64,000 bases of DNA. Source: Demequina sp. NBRC 110057. GTDB taxonomy: Bacteria; Actinomycetota; Actinomycetes; Actinomycetales; Demequinaceae. Location of the stretch: contig NZ_BBRN01000004.1 of NCBI RefSeq assembly GCF_002090175.1, positions 186,001 to 250,000 on the forward strand, written 5' to 3'. This document shows, piece after piece, positions 37,185 through 47,661 of the stretch. The position numbers and the translations under genes are program-made. Numbering within the stretch: the stretch's first letter is position 1; each line of letters starts with the position of its first letter. The notes beneath the pieces are model-generated. The model did not search any database. It saw only the letters and a list, made by a program, of their open reading frames with translations, and was not told the DNA's origin.

Positions 37185-37940
37185 ATGGATGCCGAACAGC
37201 GCGAGACCGATGCCTTGGCCCGGTGGCGCGATAGTGCGTCGGCCGCCGCCGGGCGAGCCTACGAGGCCGCGCACGGCAGGGAGATCGCGGACGAGTCCCG
37301 CGGCATGCGCTGGGCGGTCTCGCCACGGGTCGCCATGACCGTGGCGTGTGGCCTCGCCCTCGCCGTCCTGCTCGCGTGGGCGCTCCTGCGTCCCACCGCC
37401 GAGTCGCTGGGCCCTGTCCCCGCCGTCGCCGTGTCGCCGACCGTCTCCGCAAGCGTGGGCGCCGTGGCCGAACAGGCGCCGTCCGATGACGGTGGCGCTC
37501 ACGCGGCGGCGTCAGCGACGGAGGCCCCGATCGTCGTCTACGTCTCCGGAGCCGTCGCGCGGCCCGGCCTCGTGGAACTCGCCGCTGGCGACAGGATCGC
37601 CGATGCCGTGGAGGCCGTCGGGGGCGCCCTGCCGGACGCCGACCTCTCGGCGGTGAACCTCGCGCGGGTCCCCGCCGACGGCGAGCAGATCGCCGTGCCG
37701 GTCGAGGGCGAAGCGCCCGCGGCGCCCGCCTCGGGTGCGGGCGCGCCGTCGCTGGTGGCGCTCAACTCCGCCGACGCAGCGGCGCTCGAGGAACTCCCCG
37801 GCATCGGTCCCGTGCTTGCAGAGAGGATCGTGGCCGACCGCGACGCCAACGGACCCTTCGCGACCGTGGAGGACCTCGCCCGGGTGTCGGGGGTGGGGGA
37901 TGCCCTCGTGGAGAACCTCGACGGACTCGTCACGATGTGA
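37185..37940 (+). CDS. comEA: ComEA family DNA-binding competence protein
   Basis: A 251-residue membrane-anchored DNA receptor. One hydrophobic segment lies at about 50-68 after a cytoplasmic N-terminus; then comes an Ala/Ser-rich stretch, an SLBB-like domain (VVYVSGAVARPGLVELAAGDR) and the paired helix-hairpin-helix motifs at the C-terminus (ALEELPGIGPVLAERIV and VEDLARVSGVGDALVENL). ComEA binds incoming double-stranded DNA outside the membrane. The stop overlaps the comEC start by 4 bp. Confidence 0.93.
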   Translation: MDAEQRETDALARWRDSASAAAGRAYEAAHGREIADESRGMRWAVSPRVAMTVACGLALAVLLAWALLRPTAESLGPVPAVAVSPTVSASVGAVAEQAPSDDGGAHAAASATEAPIVVYVSGAVARPGLVELAAGDRIADAVEAVGGALPDADLSAVNLARVPADGEQIAVPVEGEAPAAPASGAGAPSLVALNSADAAALEELPGIGPVLAERIVADRDANGPFATVEDLARVSGVGDALVENLDGLVTM

Positions 37941-40243
37941 CGCCGCGTCACGACGCGCGGCTCGTCTCCGTCGCCGGCGGGGCATGGTGTGGAGCCGCGC
38001 TCGCCGTCGTGGGGCCGCCGGGAGGGGTCGCCCGCGGCGTTTTCGTGGCCCTCGTCATCGCGGTGGGCGCGCTGGTCGCGGCCGCGTGGGGCGAGCGGCG
38101 GTCGCCGACCACGCCATGGTGGTGCGCCTGGGCGGCCGCGCTGGGACTCGCCTGCGCGGGCGCCGCTGCCGCGGCGACCACCGCCACGCTTCACGACGGC
38201 GCGGCGAATCACGCTCCCGCGGACGCGGTCCAGGCGGGAACCGTCCGGCTCACCGGCACAGTGACCGCGCCGCCTCGCGCCGCGTCGCTGCGTGGCACCC
38301 ACGTCGTGTTCGTCGAGGTACGCCTCTCGGGCTGGACCCGCGATGCCGGCGAACCGGAGTGGCATCCAGCCGAGGGAACCGCCACGGTCGTCCTCGCGCG
38401 GGGCGAGGTGGAACGCGACGACGTCATCGAGGTCGCGGCTGATCTCACCGAGGACGACGAGGGAGAGGCCATCGCGTGGGATGCCGTGCTCGTGACCCGC
38501 GAGGCGACGGACGGTGGTCCGCTCGCCGAGTCGCGGCGCTGGGTCGCTCTGCACGCCGCGCGGCTCCCCGAGACGACGGGCGGCCTCGTGCGCGGGATGC
38601 TCACGGGGGACACGAGCGCGATGCCGGAGTCGCAGGTCGCCGCGATGCGCGTGGCGGGACTCGCCCACCTCACCGCCGTCTCCGGCGCGCACTTCGCCGT
38701 CGTGACCATGGTGGTCCTCCTGGCGTCTGGGTGGGTGCGCGCGGGTCGGGCTGTGCGCGCGGTGAGCGTGGGCGCGGCGGCGCTCGTGTTCGCCGCCTTC
38801 GTGGGCCTCGAGCCCTCGGTAGCGCGCGCCGTCGTCATGGCCCTCGTGGTGGCCTGCGCGCTGGCCGCGGGACGGCGCGCCAGGGGGCTACCCGCGCTGA
38901 GCGTTGCAGTGGTGGGGGTGAGCCTTGTCTCGCCGGATCTCACCCTGCGGCAAGGCTTCATCATGTCCGTCGTCGCCGTCGCCGCCATCGTGCTGTGGGC
39001 TCCCGCGCTCGCGCGCAGGCTGGCGAGGGTGCTCGCGCCGCGCGCCGCCCGCGCCGTCGCGGTACCCATCACCGCGCAGGCGGCCCTCACGCCCTTGTTG
39101 TTGCTGCTGCAGCCGGGCGTCAGCATGCTCGCTGTCCCCGCGAACCTCGTCGTCGTGCCCTTCCTGGCGCCGCTGACGGTGACCGGACTCCTCGCCGCGG
39201 GCATCGGCCCCTGGTGGCCCGCGGCCGGACACGCGCTCCTGGAGGCTTCCGCCATCGCCGCCTGGCCCGTGGCACGGGTGGCCGATGCCGTCGCGGCACT
39301 CCCCGGCGCGACGCTGGCCTGGCCCTCGGGGGCCACGGGAATGTCCGTGGCGATCGCCGCCGTCGTCGCGGGAATCGTCGCCACTGTCGCGCACACGAGG
39401 CGCTCCCGCGTCGCGGCAGGCGTCGCCGCGGCGGCACTGGTCGCCGGCGCGCTGGCGCCCGGGCTGCGCCCGGTCTCGCGCATCGAGGACTGGAGCGTCG
39501 TGGCCTGCGACGTGGGCCAGGGGGACATGATGCTGGTGCGCGCCGGCCCCCAGGCGGCAGTGGTGGTGGACACGGGGCCGGAGGACGAGCTCGCCGTGGC
39601 CTGCCTCGACCGCTACGGGGTGACCGAGGTGCCGCTCATGGTGCTCACCCACCCCCACGCGGATCACGACTCGGGAGCGGCGGCCGTGGCGACGGCGGTA
39701 CCCGTCGCCCAGGCGTGGGTCGCCGCCATCGCCCTCGACGGCGAGGCGGCCCGTGACCTGCGCGGTCAGGGCGTGCCCGTCGTCGTGCCGGCGCTCGGGG
39801 CCACGTCCGCGGTGGGCGAGGTGGGCGTCGAGGTGCTCTCGACCCGCCACCTCGACCCGGACGAGGACAACGTCAACGACGCCTCTATCGTGACGCGCCT
39901 CACCGTCGACGCGATGGCGGTGCTGACCCTCGGCGACCTCGAGCCGGACGCCCAGCGCGAGCTGGCGACCCGCGGCGGGCCCCAGGACGTGGGGGTGGTC
40001 AAGATCGCCCACCATGGGTCGCGCTTCCAGGACGAGGGGCTGGCCGCGGACATCACGGCGGACGTCGGCGTGGTGAGTGCCGGCGCGGACAACGACTACG
40101 GGCATCCCGCGCGCGCGGCGTTGGACCTGTACGACGACCGGGTGGGCGCACTCGCGGTGACCGCAACCTGCGGGGACGTGGTCATCACCGCGGACGCTTC
40201 TGGCACGGCCGCCGCCCGCTGTCGGGGGGACGTGGGACCCTAG
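37937..40243 (+). CDS. comEC: ComEC/Rec2 DNA internalisation channel
   Basis: A 768-residue membrane protein that would pass single-stranded DNA into the cell. After several N-terminal membrane segments and an OB-fold (DUF4131) region, the competence domain shows GLVRGMLTGDTSAMP and AHLTAVSGAHFAVV, followed by many hydrophobic helices, and a C-terminal metallo-beta-lactamase domain with LTHPHADHDSG (HxHxDH). All parts are intact. GTG start is within the comEA stop. The pairing with comEA shows at least the core of a DNA uptake machine, although pilus genes are not in the window. Confidence 0.93.
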   Translation: MTPRHDARLVSVAGGAWCGAALAVVGPPGGVARGVFVALVIAVGALVAAAWGERRSPTTPWWCAWAAALGLACAGAAAAATTATLHDGAANHAPADAVQAGTVRLTGTVTAPPRAASLRGTHVVFVEVRLSGWTRDAGEPEWHPAEGTATVVLARGEVERDDVIEVAADLTEDDEGEAIAWDAVLVTREATDGGPLAESRRWVALHAARLPETTGGLVRGMLTGDTSAMPESQVAAMRVAGLAHLTAVSGAHFAVVTMVVLLASGWVRAGRAVRAVSVGAAALVFAAFVGLEPSVARAVVMALVVACALAAGRRARGLPALSVAVVGVSLVSPDLTLRQGFIMSVVAVAAIVLWAPALARRLARVLAPRAARAVAVPITAQAALTPLLLLLQPGVSMLAVPANLVVVPFLAPLTVTGLLAAGIGPWWPAAGHALLEASAIAAWPVARVADAVAALPGATLAWPSGATGMSVAIAAVVAGIVATVAHTRRSRVAAGVAAAALVAGALAPGLRPVSRIEDWSVVACDVGQGDMMLVRAGPQAAVVVDTGPEDELAVACLDRYGVTEVPLMVLTHPHADHDSGAAAVATAVPVAQAWVAAIALDGEAARDLRGQGVPVVVPALGATSAVGEVGVEVLSTRHLDPDEDNVNDASIVTRLTVDAMAVLTLGDLEPDAQRELATRGGPQDVGVVKIAHHGSRFQDEGLAADITADVGVVSAGADNDYGHPARAALDLYDDRVGALAVTATCGDVVITADASGTAAARCRGDVGP

Positions 40244-40247
40244 TGCC

Positions 40248-41228
40248 ATGGCAGCCCGCACCCGCACCGCAGAGCCCACCTGGCACCGCGCCGCCCCCGC
40301 ACCCGTGGTGCTCGTCTCCGGCCCGGAGGCGCTCCTGGGTCAGCGCGCGATCGAGCGCATCGTGGCGGCAAAGAACGGCGCCCCGGTGACTCGTCTCGAC
40401 GCGGGCGCCTACACGCGTGGCGCGCTGCTCGCGGCTGCCTCGCCGTCCCTGTTCGACGACGCCGGGATCGTGGTGGTCGAGGGCGCCGAGGCCATGAACG
40501 ACGAGTTCCTGCAGGACGCGCTTGCGTACGTGACGCAGCCCGACCCCGACGTGGTGGTGGTGATCCGCCACGGTGGGGGAGTGCGCGGCAAGAAGCTGCT
40601 GGACACCCTGCGCAAGGGCGGCGCGCCCGAATACACGTGCCCGGCAGTGAAGAAGGACGCGGAGATCGTCGACTTCGCGCGCGGCGAGTTCGAGCGCGGC
40701 AAGCGGCCCGTGTCCGCCGCCGTGGTCCGCAGCCTTGTCGACGCCGTGGGTAGCGACATCGCCGAGGTCGCCGCCGCGTGCCACCAGTTGATGAGCGACG
40801 TCGACGGCACCATCGACCAGGACGCCGTCACGCGGTACTACGGCACGCGCGTCAATGCGACGGCCTTTAGCGTGGCCGATGCTGCCGTGGGTGGCGACGT
40901 CGCCACCGCCCTGTCGCTGGTGCGGCACGCGCTCGCGACCGGGAACGACCCCGTCCCGCTCAATGCGGCGCTCGCCGCGAAGCTGCGCATCCTCGCCAAG
41001 GTGGGTGCCGCGCGCGGGCGCCGTCTCGACCCCACCCGTGACCTGGGGATCTCGCCGTGGCAGGCGGACCGGGCGCGGCGCGAACTCCAGCGCTGGAGCG
41101 CCGAGTCGTTGGCACAGGCGATCGACGCCGTCGCGACGGCCGATGCGGAGATCAAGGGAGCGTCTCGTGCCCCCCAGTTCGCCCTCGAGCGCGCCGTGAG
41201 GACCGTCGCGCAGCTCGCGCAGCGCTAG
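40248..41228 (+). CDS. holA: DNA polymerase III, delta subunit
   Basis: The clamp-loader subunit that opens the sliding clamp, 326 residues. Typical are VLVSGPEALLGQRAIERI, LFDDAGIVVVEGAEAM, VVRSLVDAVGSDIAEVAAACHQL and the C-terminal helical collar. It begins 4 bp after comEC, the usual order in actinobacteria, and converges with rpsT. Confidence 0.93.
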   Translation: MAARTRTAEPTWHRAAPAPVVLVSGPEALLGQRAIERIVAAKNGAPVTRLDAGAYTRGALLAAASPSLFDDAGIVVVEGAEAMNDEFLQDALAYVTQPDPDVVVVIRHGGGVRGKKLLDTLRKGGAPEYTCPAVKKDAEIVDFARGEFERGKRPVSAAVVRSLVDAVGSDIAEVAAACHQLMSDVDGTIDQDAVTRYYGTRVNATAFSVADAAVGGDVATALSLVRHALATGNDPVPLNAALAAKLRILAKVGAARGRRLDPTRDLGISPWQADRARRELQRWSAESLAQAIDAVATADAEIKGASRAPQFALERAVRTVAQLAQR

Positions 41229-41280
41229 TACGCAGGGAGCTCGCGCGTCGCACCGGCGCCGGCGGCATCGGGCATGCGAA

Positions 41281-41313
41281 AAGCCCCGCCGCACCGCGAG
41301 GTGCGACGGGGCT
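41281..41313 (-). terminator. intrinsic terminator of rpsT (possibly bidirectional)
   Basis: A 14-bp stem with one mismatch (arms 41282-41295 and 41300-41313, loop GCGA) between the converging holA and rpsT. On the minus strand the stem is followed by TTTTC, the right side for rpsT. On the plus strand only a mixed sequence follows, so efficiency for holA is doubtful. Confidence 0.8.
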
Positions 41314-41335
41314 CGTCGTGAAGAGGTGAGGCGCC

Positions 41336-41596
41336 TTAGAGAGCGGCGACCTTCTTGGCCAGCGCCGACTTGCGGTTCGCGGCCTGGTTCTTGTGGATGA
41401 CGCCCTTGGAGACGGCCTTGTCGAGCTTGACCTCGGCGACCTTCAGGGCGGCGACGGCCTTGTCCTTGTCGCCCGCGGTGATGGCCTCGCGCACCTTGCG
41501 CACGTTGGTCTTCAGCTCGGACTTGACGGCGACGTTGCGCTGGCGGGCCTTCTCGTTGGTGCCGATGCGCTTGATCTTGGACTTGATGTTTGCCAC
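41336..41596 (-). CDS. rpsT: 30S ribosomal protein S20
   Basis: An 86-residue basic protein with the S20 signatures [17 protein letters not shown] and [24 protein letters not shown]. It binds 16S rRNA. The start is GTG with a GAGAAGG ribosome site. Standing alone between a terminator and its own promoter, it is probably monocistronic. Confidence 0.98.
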   Translation of the reverse strand: MANIKSKIKRIGTNEKARQRNVAVKSELKTNVRKVREAITAGDKDKAVAALKVAEVKLDKAVSKGVIHKNQAANRKSALAKKVAAL

Positions 41597-41675
41597 AGCG
41601 ATCCTTCTCGATGATGGTGAAACTGATGAAAACTTAGAGGGCTGGAGCGCGAGCCGCGCTCACACACGAACGACA

Positions 41676-41681
41676 ATCCTA
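41676..41681 (-). promoter_or_regulatory. -10 box of rpsT
   Basis: TAGGAT on the minus strand overlaps the stop codon of the PemK-like gene, about 80 bp upstream of rpsT; the leader between carries the ribosome site. No clear -35 was found. Confidence 0.45.
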
Positions 41682-42203
41682 CCAGCATCGGCGCTTTTTT
41701 GCTGCATCGATGACGGAGTCGAATCGGGTCCTGTCCAGGATAGCGCCCTCGCGGCGCACCGCTGCCGGGTCGACGCGCACGATTCTGTCGAGCCTGACCT
41801 CGCTGGGGCGGCGCTGTCCGTCCCAGGCGCCGGTGCCGATGTCGAGCCAGTGGCGACCCCACCTGGCCTCCTTCACGGCGTCGAGGTCGTGGTCCTTGCT
41901 CGTGAGCATCAGCCCTAGGAGCCAGTCGCCGTCGCGACCGATGAGTAGGACGGGGCGATCCTTACCGCGAGAGAAGTCCTCCTCGAACGGCACCCAGGTC
42001 CACACCACCTCGCCGGGGTCCGCGCGCCCGTCCAGCGTGGGGGAGTACGACACGGTGGGCCGCCCGGTGAAGTCCCCCGGATAGGCGCGCCGTGTGCCGG
42101 CACGCGGCCGTGTCGAGGGGCGCGTCGTGCGCGTGGGGCGGCGTAGCCGCGACGCGATGACGGCGAGCGCGATGACAGCGACCGCGGCGAGCAAGACCTC
42201 CAT
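41679..42203 (-). CDS. membrane-anchored PemK/MazF-like protein
   Basis: A 174-residue protein with an N-terminal hydrophobic segment (about 3-19), a basic linker and a MazF-fold domain: [39 protein letters not shown] is the conserved core. Toxins of this fold cut mRNA, but this group in actinobacteria sits beside rpsT, carries a membrane anchor and has no antitoxin gene beside it here, so a toxin role is doubtful. Start ATG 42203 gives the anchor and is 8 nt from a TACCCT -10 box. Confidence 0.75.
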   Translation of the reverse strand: MEVLLAAVAVIALAVIASRLRRPTRTTRPSTRPRAGTRRAYPGDFTGRPTVSYSPTLDGRADPGEVVWTWVPFEEDFSRGKDRPVLLIGRDGDWLLGLMLTSKDHDLDAVKEARWGRHWLDIGTGAWDGQRRPSEVRLDRIVRVDPAAVRREGAILDRTRFDSVIDAAKKRRCW

Positions 42204-42211
42204 GGGCCCCA

Positions 42212-42217
42212 AGGGTA
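42212..42217 (-). promoter_or_regulatory. -10 box of the PemK-like gene, probable leaderless start
   Basis: TACCCT on the minus strand is 8 nt before ATG 42203 with no ribosome site. Confidence 0.4.
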
Positions 42218-42234
42218 GGGCCAGACGGCGGTGC

Positions 42235-43953
42235 CTACGCGAGCGAGGCGGCGGGCTCGGCGGACGGGCCCGCCGTGGGCGGCGCGATGCGCGCGCCGGG
42301 GATGAGGTGGGACGGCTGGGGGTGGCCAAAGAGGTAGCCCTGGGCGAGCTTCCAGCCGTGGGCGAGGGCCTGACGGTACTGCGCCTCGGTCTCGACCCCC
42401 TCGATGATGCCGTCCATGTCGAGGCTCTCCACGAGGCTTGCTACGGCGGTCGAGATGCGGTCGCCGGTCGAGCGATCTCCCAGGCGCAGGGTGAATTCGC
42501 GGGCGAGCTTGAGGCCGGACACGGGGGAGCGCAACACGCTCGACAGGGCGCTGTAGCCCGTGCCGAAGTCGTCGAGGAGGAGCTCGACGCCCATCTCGGT
42601 GAGCCCCTGCAGGTCGGCGACAGCGGTCTGCGTCGCGACGAGCATCCCCGACTCGGTGATCTCGAGGGCGAGGCGGCGAGGGTCGATCCCGTGGGCCTCG
42701 ATGGCACGCGTCACCACACCGGTGAGGTCGGCGGGGCCGATCTGCCTGGTGGAGACGTTGACGAGGACCTTGCCGCCGAAGTCGGGGCGCGCAGCGAGGA
42801 ACGCGCACGCCTCGTTGAGGACGAACTCGCCGAGCGGGATGACCAGGTTGGCCTCCTCGCACACGTCGATGAACTCGCCGGGCATGAGCAGGCCGCGCTC
42901 CGGGTGGCGCCAGCGCACCAGCGCCTCGTACGCGACGGGGCGGCGCGTGCCCATGTCGACCACCGGCTGGTAGTGCACCTCGAGGTGACCCTCGCGCAGC
43001 GCGACGCGCAGTTCCGTCTCGATGGACAGCCGCACCATTGCCTCGTTGCGGAAGTCGGCGGAGAACACGGCGAGGCGGTCGCGGCCAGAGGACTTGGCAC
43101 GGGACATGGCGATGTCCGCGTCGCGCAGCAGCGTCTCGGCCGTCACGCCCGGCGCGCCCATGGCGAGGCCCGCGGAGACGGTGGGCACCACCTCGTGCCC
43201 CGCGACGATGACGGGCTCGCGCACGGCGGCCAGCAGCGCCGTGAGGAGGGACCGGGCGGCGTCCTCCGTCAGGTCCGTCGCCGCGATGACGAACTCGTCT
43301 CCGCCGAGCCGGGCGACGGTGTCCCCGGGACGCACCGACGTCTGGATGCGCTTGGCGACCTCCGTGAGGAGGCGGTCACCGGCCTCGTGGCCCAACGAGT
43401 CGTTGACCACCTTGAAGTGGTCGAGGTCCACGAAGAGACAGGCCGTCGACGTGGCGGCGCGCTCGAGCGACACCTTGAGGCGCTCGAGCAAGAGGGTCCG
43501 GTTGGCCAGCCCGGTGAGCCGGTCGTAGTACGAGTGCTGCTCGACAAGGGCGTGGGCGCGGCGCACCTCGGTGAGGTCCTCGACGTGCAGCACCGCGCGC
43601 CACGGCGAGCCGGGGAGGCGGCTGAGCGTGGCGCGCGTCCACAGCACGTCGCCCGTCGCGTGCACGCACCGCTGCTGAAGCTGCACGCGGTCGTGGGTGC
43701 CGTGGGCGAGGTGGCTGACCACCTGCCGATGCTGGGGTCGGTCGTCGGGATGCGTCAGGTCGGCAAGGGCGCGGCCCAGCAGCGCCTCGGCGGTCGAGCC
43801 CAGGAGGACGGCGAGCGACGGGTTGACGGCGTCGAGACGGCCGTCAGCGTCCAGGATCGCCATCCCGACGGGCGAATCCTGGAAGGTGCGGCGAAACACC
43901 TCGGCGTCGTGGGTCACGTCGCGCCTCTCCTCAGCATCAGGGCGGGGTGCCAT
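42235..43953 (-). CDS. PAS-GGDEF-EAL cyclic-di-GMP turnover protein
   Basis: A 572-residue soluble protein. A PAS domain lies at about 18-130 ([33 protein letters not shown]), GGDEF at about 140-300 with intact RLGGDEF and an RxxD inhibitory site five residues before it (RPGD), and EAL at about 315-560 with [44 protein letters not shown] and AQGYLFG. All usual catalytic residues of both domains are present, so it could both make and break c-di-GMP, with PAS as sensor. No membrane segment is seen. ATG 43953 has GAGGCGAGGAG upstream. It diverges from lepA. Confidence 0.9.
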   Translation of the reverse strand: MAPRPDAEERRDVTHDAEVFRRTFQDSPVGMAILDADGRLDAVNPSLAVLLGSTAEALLGRALADLTHPDDRPQHRQVVSHLAHGTHDRVQLQQRCVHATGDVLWTRATLSRLPGSPWRAVLHVEDLTEVRRAHALVEQHSYYDRLTGLANRTLLLERLKVSLERAATSTACLFVDLDHFKVVNDSLGHEAGDRLLTEVAKRIQTSVRPGDTVARLGGDEFVIAATDLTEDAARSLLTALLAAVREPVIVAGHEVVPTVSAGLAMGAPGVTAETLLRDADIAMSRAKSSGRDRLAVFSADFRNEAMVRLSIETELRVALREGHLEVHYQPVVDMGTRRPVAYEALVRWRHPERGLLMPGEFIDVCEEANLVIPLGEFVLNEACAFLAARPDFGGKVLVNVSTRQIGPADLTGVVTRAIEAHGIDPRRLALEITESGMLVATQTAVADLQGLTEMGVELLLDDFGTGYSALSSVLRSPVSGLKLAREFTLRLGDRSTGDRISTAVASLVESLDMDGIIEGVETEAQYRQALAHGWKLAQGYLFGHPQPSHLIPGARIAPPTAGPSAEPAASLA

Positions 43954-44064
43954 CTCCTCGCCTCCACGAAAGGTATCGGCATATCCGACCGACGCATGAG
44001 AATTCCGTCACTCGTGGGACAATGGCGTGTCCCGCCCCCCGCAAGACGAGGAACGCCCTTCACC

Positions 44065-45918
44065 GTGTCATCTGCGCACCGCATCGAGCCCGCCGCCACC
44101 GCGCCCGAGCTGATCCGCAACTTCTGCATCATCGCCCACATCGACCACGGCAAGTCGACCCTTGCGGACCGCATGCTGGGCATTACCGGCGTCCTCGAGG
44201 CCCGCCTGCAGAAGGCGCAGTACCTCGACCGCATGGACATCGAGCGTGAGCGCGGCATCACCATCAAGTCGCAGGCAGTGCGCATGCCGTGGGAGGTCGA
44301 CGGAACCCCGCACGCGCTGAACATGATCGACACTCCCGGTCACGTCGACTTCACCTACGAGGTCTCCCGGTCGCTCGCCGCGTGCGAGGGAGCCATCCTC
44401 CTGGTCGACGCCGCGCAGGGCATCGAGGCGCAGACCCTCGCGAACCTCTATCTCGCGATGGAGAACGACCTCACCATCATCCCGGTGCTCAACAAGATCG
44501 ACCTGCCCTCGGCGGACCCGGACAGGTACGCGGCGGAGCTCGCGCAGCTCATCGGCTGCGAGCCCGAGGACGTGCTGCGGGTCTCCGGCAAGACCGGTGC
44601 CGGCGTCCCCGAGCTGCTGGACCGCGTGGTCCGCGACATCCCCGCCCCCGTGGGCGACCCCGCGGCACCGACCCGCGCGATGATCTTCGACTCCGTCTAC
44701 GACACCTACCGCGGCGTGGTCACCTACGTGCGCGTGGTGGACGGCGCGCTGAAGCCCCGCGAGAAGATCGCGATGATGTCCACCCTGGCCACCCACGACC
44801 TTCTCGAGATCGGCGTCATCAGCCCCGAGCCCAAGCCCACCAAGGGCCTCGGCGTGGGCGAGGTGGGCTACCTCATCACCGGCGTGAAGGACGTCCGCCT
44901 GTCCAAGGTGGGTGACACCGTCACGGCGGCGGCGCGCCGCGCCGAGCAGTCGCTCGGCGGCTACCGCGACCCGCAGCCGATGGTGTATTCGGGCCTGTTC
45001 CCGCTGGACGGAGCCGACTTCCCGGTGCTGCGCGATGCGCTCGACAAGCTGCAGCTGAACGATGCTGCGCTCGTCTACGAGCCCGAAAGCTCCGTCGCGC
45101 TGGGCTTCGGCTTCCGCTGTGGCTACCTGGGCCTGCTTCACCTGGAGATCGTCCGCGACCGCCTGGAGCGCGAGTTCGGCCTCGACCTCATCTCGACCGC
45201 GCCCAACGTGGTCTACGAGGTCGAGATGGAGGACCGCAAGGTCGTCACCGTCACCAACCCCTCCGAGTTCCCGGCGGGCAAGATCTCGCAGGTGCGCGAG
45301 CCCGTGGTGAAGGCGTCGATCCTTGTTCCTAGCGAGTTCATCGGCACGGTCATGGAGCTGTGCCAGGAGCGCCGCGGCGTCATGGGCACCATGAACTACC
45401 TGTCCGAGACGCGAGTGGAGATGCACTACACCCTCCCCCTGGCCGAGGTGGTGTTCGACTTCTTCGACCAGCTCAAGTCCCGCACGCGCGGCTACGGCTC
45501 GCTCGACTACGAGCCCGCCGGCGACCAGGTCGCCGACCTCGTCAAGGTGGACATCCTGCTGCAGGGTGAGACCGTCGACGCGTTCTCCGCAGTGGTGCAC
45601 AAGGACGCCGCCTACGCGTACGGCGTGTCGATGGTGACCAAGCTCAAGGACCTCATCGACCGCCAGCAGTTCGAGGTCCCCATCCAGGCGGCCATCGGCT
45701 CGCGCATCATCGCCCGCGAGACCATCCGCGCCATCCGCAAGGACGTCCTCGCCAAGTGTTACGGCGGCGACATCTCGCGTAAGCGCAAGCTGCTCGAGAA
45801 GCAGAAGGCCGGTAAGAAGCGCATGAAGAACATCGGGTCGGTCGAGGTGCCGCCCGAGGCCTTCATCGCCGCGCTCAGCACCTCCGACGACGGCTCGGAC
45901 AAGGGCAAGAAGAAGTAG
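44065..45918 (+). CDS. lepA: elongation factor 4 (LepA)
   Basis: A translational GTPase that back-translocates or remodels ribosomes, 617 residues. G motifs are [23 protein letters not shown] and NKIDLP; the [10 protein letters not shown] switch is typical. The C-terminus has the LepA-specific [11 protein letters not shown]-like end (here [19 protein letters not shown]). GTG 44065 is the first start in the homologous region, with GAGGAA upstream; the open frame before it is antisense to the GGDEF-EAL gene. Confidence 0.97.
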   Translation: MSSAHRIEPAATAPELIRNFCIIAHIDHGKSTLADRMLGITGVLEARLQKAQYLDRMDIERERGITIKSQAVRMPWEVDGTPHALNMIDTPGHVDFTYEVSRSLAACEGAILLVDAAQGIEAQTLANLYLAMENDLTIIPVLNKIDLPSADPDRYAAELAQLIGCEPEDVLRVSGKTGAGVPELLDRVVRDIPAPVGDPAAPTRAMIFDSVYDTYRGVVTYVRVVDGALKPREKIAMMSTLATHDLLEIGVISPEPKPTKGLGVGEVGYLITGVKDVRLSKVGDTVTAAARRAEQSLGGYRDPQPMVYSGLFPLDGADFPVLRDALDKLQLNDAALVYEPESSVALGFGFRCGYLGLLHLEIVRDRLEREFGLDLISTAPNVVYEVEMEDRKVVTVTNPSEFPAGKISQVREPVVKASILVPSEFIGTVMELCQERRGVMGTMNYLSETRVEMHYTLPLAEVVFDFFDQLKSRTRGYGSLDYEPAGDQVADLVKVDILLQGETVDAFSAVVHKDAAYAYGVSMVTKLKDLIDRQQFEVPIQAAIGSRIIARETIRAIRKDVLAKCYGGDISRKRKLLEKQKAGKKRMKNIGSVEVPPEAFIAALSTSDDGSDKGKKK

Positions 45919-45920
45919 CG

Positions 45921-47114
45921 GTGGCCGCGCCCACGCACGCGGATCCCGGGCGTGACCTCGGGGTCTACATTCACGTGCCGTTCTGCGCGGTGCGCTGCGG
46001 ATACTGCGATTTCAACACCTACGCGCCCGGCGAGGGTGAGTTCTCCTCGCGCGACGACTACGTGGGGGCGGCGCTCGCCGAGATGACGCTCGCACGCACC
46101 GCCATGGAGGGCGACGAGCGGCCGGTGAGCACCGTGTTCCTCGGCGGCGGCACGCCCACCATGCTCGATCCGCGCGCGCTGATCGCCCTGCTCGACGGGG
46201 TGAAGCAGACGTGGGGACTCGCGGCCGATGCCGAGGTCACCACCGAGGCCAACCCCGACTCGGTGACCCGCGAGTCGCTCGCGGCGCTCGCCGCGGCCGG
46301 CTTCACGCGGGTCTCGTTCGGCATGCAGTCCGCGGTGCCGCACGTCCTCGCGACGCTGGAGCGCACGCACCGCCCCGAGAACGTCGCGCGCGCCGTGGGG
46401 TGGGCGCGCGAGGCGGGCCTGGCGGTCAGCCTCGACCTCATCTACGGCACGCCGGGGGAGTCGCTTGCCGACTGGCACGCGAGCCTCGACGCGGCGATCG
46501 CGCTCGCGCCCGACCACGTGAGCGCCTATGCGCTGGTGATCGAGCCGGGAACGCGGATGGGCAGGCAACTGCGGTCGGGCGAGATCGAGCCCGTCGACCT
46601 CGACACGCAGGCCGAGATGTACGAGGCGGCCGATGCTCGCCTCGCCGCCGCGGGGTACGCCTGGTACGAGGTGTCGAACTGGGCGCGCGAACCCGGGCAG
46701 CGGTGCCGCCACAACGTCGCGTACTGGACCAGCCAGGACTGGTGGGGTGTCGGACCCGGCGCCCACTCGTACCTGGGTCCGCGCATCGGCCCCGTGGGGG
46801 AGGAACTCCCTGCGCAGCGGTGGTGGAACGTCAAGCTGCCGCGGGCCTACGCCGCACGCCTGGCCACCGGCGATAGCCCGGTGGCGGAGGCCGAGCCCCT
46901 CACGGCCGATGACCTCGCGCTTGAGGCCGTCATGCTGCAGCTGCGCCTTGCCGACGGCATGGCTATCGCCGACCTTCCCGAGCCGCGGAGCCGTGAGGTC
47001 GCGGCGCTGGTCGCGGACGGCATCCTCGACGGGAGGGCGGCGATCGCGGGGCGCCTCCTGCTGACGCTGCGCGGCAGGCTGCTGGCGGACGCCGCGGTCC
47101 GCCAGCTCACCTGA
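45921..47114 (+). CDS. hemW: radical SAM protein HemW (heme chaperone family)
   Basis: A 397-residue radical-SAM protein. The cluster motif CAVRCGYCDF (CxxxCxxC) sits in VYIHVPFCAVRCGYCDFNTY, followed by FLGGGTPTMLDP and SFGMQSAVPHVLATLERTH. It lacks features special to coproporphyrinogen oxidase HemN and fits HemW, which binds heme. Start GTG is 2 bp after lepA, the common actinobacterial order lepA-hemW-(hrcA). It converges with a DUF4870 gene. Confidence 0.92.
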   Translation: MAAPTHADPGRDLGVYIHVPFCAVRCGYCDFNTYAPGEGEFSSRDDYVGAALAEMTLARTAMEGDERPVSTVFLGGGTPTMLDPRALIALLDGVKQTWGLAADAEVTTEANPDSVTRESLAALAAAGFTRVSFGMQSAVPHVLATLERTHRPENVARAVGWAREAGLAVSLDLIYGTPGESLADWHASLDAAIALAPDHVSAYALVIEPGTRMGRQLRSGEIEPVDLDTQAEMYEAADARLAAAGYAWYEVSNWAREPGQRCRHNVAYWTSQDWWGVGPGAHSYLGPRIGPVGEELPAQRWWNVKLPRAYAARLATGDSPVAEAEPLTADDLALEAVMLQLRLADGMAIADLPEPRSREVAALVADGILDGRAAIAGRLLLTLRGRLLADAAVRQLT

Positions 47115-47118
47115 CCGG

Positions 47119-47562
47119 CTACTTGAAGAACGGGATGGTGAAGCGGATCGGGGAGTACTCGCCCGCGTTCGCCTTGGTCGCCGCGATGAACGACACGACG
47201 ATCGAGTAGACCCAGTAGGCCAGCCATGCCGGCAGGGCGAGGATCATGCCGATGCCGAGGGTCGCAATGCTGATGATCACGGCGGCGACGCCGACGATGA
47301 GTCCCGTGATCTGCAGATTGAGTTGCTGCTTGCCGTGGAAGTCCACGAGGGCGCTGCGCTGGCGGAAGATCAGCCAGATGACCAGGGGGGCCACGAAGCC
47401 GAGGAAGCCGGCGGACACGACGGCCGCGATACCCGCGACCAGGTGGATCAGCATGGAGTACATGCGCGCGTCCGACTCGAGCATCGGCTGGTGCGGCGGC
47501 TGTGGGTACGGCTGCTGCGGCGGAGGCGGCGGGAAGGATCCCTGGGGCGTGCTGTCTGTCAT
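47119..47562 (-). CDS. DUF4870 membrane protein, copy a
   Basis: A 147-residue protein with a Pro/Gln-rich cytoplasmic N-terminus and three to four hydrophobic segments. The pattern LVIWLIFRQRSALVDFHGKQQLNLQI is the DUF4870 core. Function is unknown. ATG 47562 (MTDSTPQG) is favoured over a farther upstream in-frame start because the family begins there. A second, shorter paralogue lies just upstream at 47662. Confidence 0.85.
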   Translation of the reverse strand: MTDSTPQGSFPPPPPQQPYPQPPHQPMLESDARMYSMLIHLVAGIAAVVSAGFLGFVAPLVIWLIFRQRSALVDFHGKQQLNLQITGLIVGVAAVIISIATLGIGMILALPAWLAYWVYSIVVSFIAATKANAGEYSPIRFTIPFFK

Positions 47563-47661
47563 GGCATCAGCCTGGCACGCGGGCGGCGCCGGTGGCATCG
47601 GCCCGCTGGGCGATCCGCGTCCCTGACCGCCTCGGGGTGTGCGATCAGGGACGGGTCGGGG

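Noticed and set aside
32872-37452. Very long open frame on the minus strand opposite leuS, degV and comEA (over 1500 codons)
   Set aside because: It is the antisense shadow of GC-rich genes: composition is Arg/Ala/Gly-rich and unlike any family, and the plus strand carries complete, recognisable proteins. Its end overlaps the real VanY gene in another frame.
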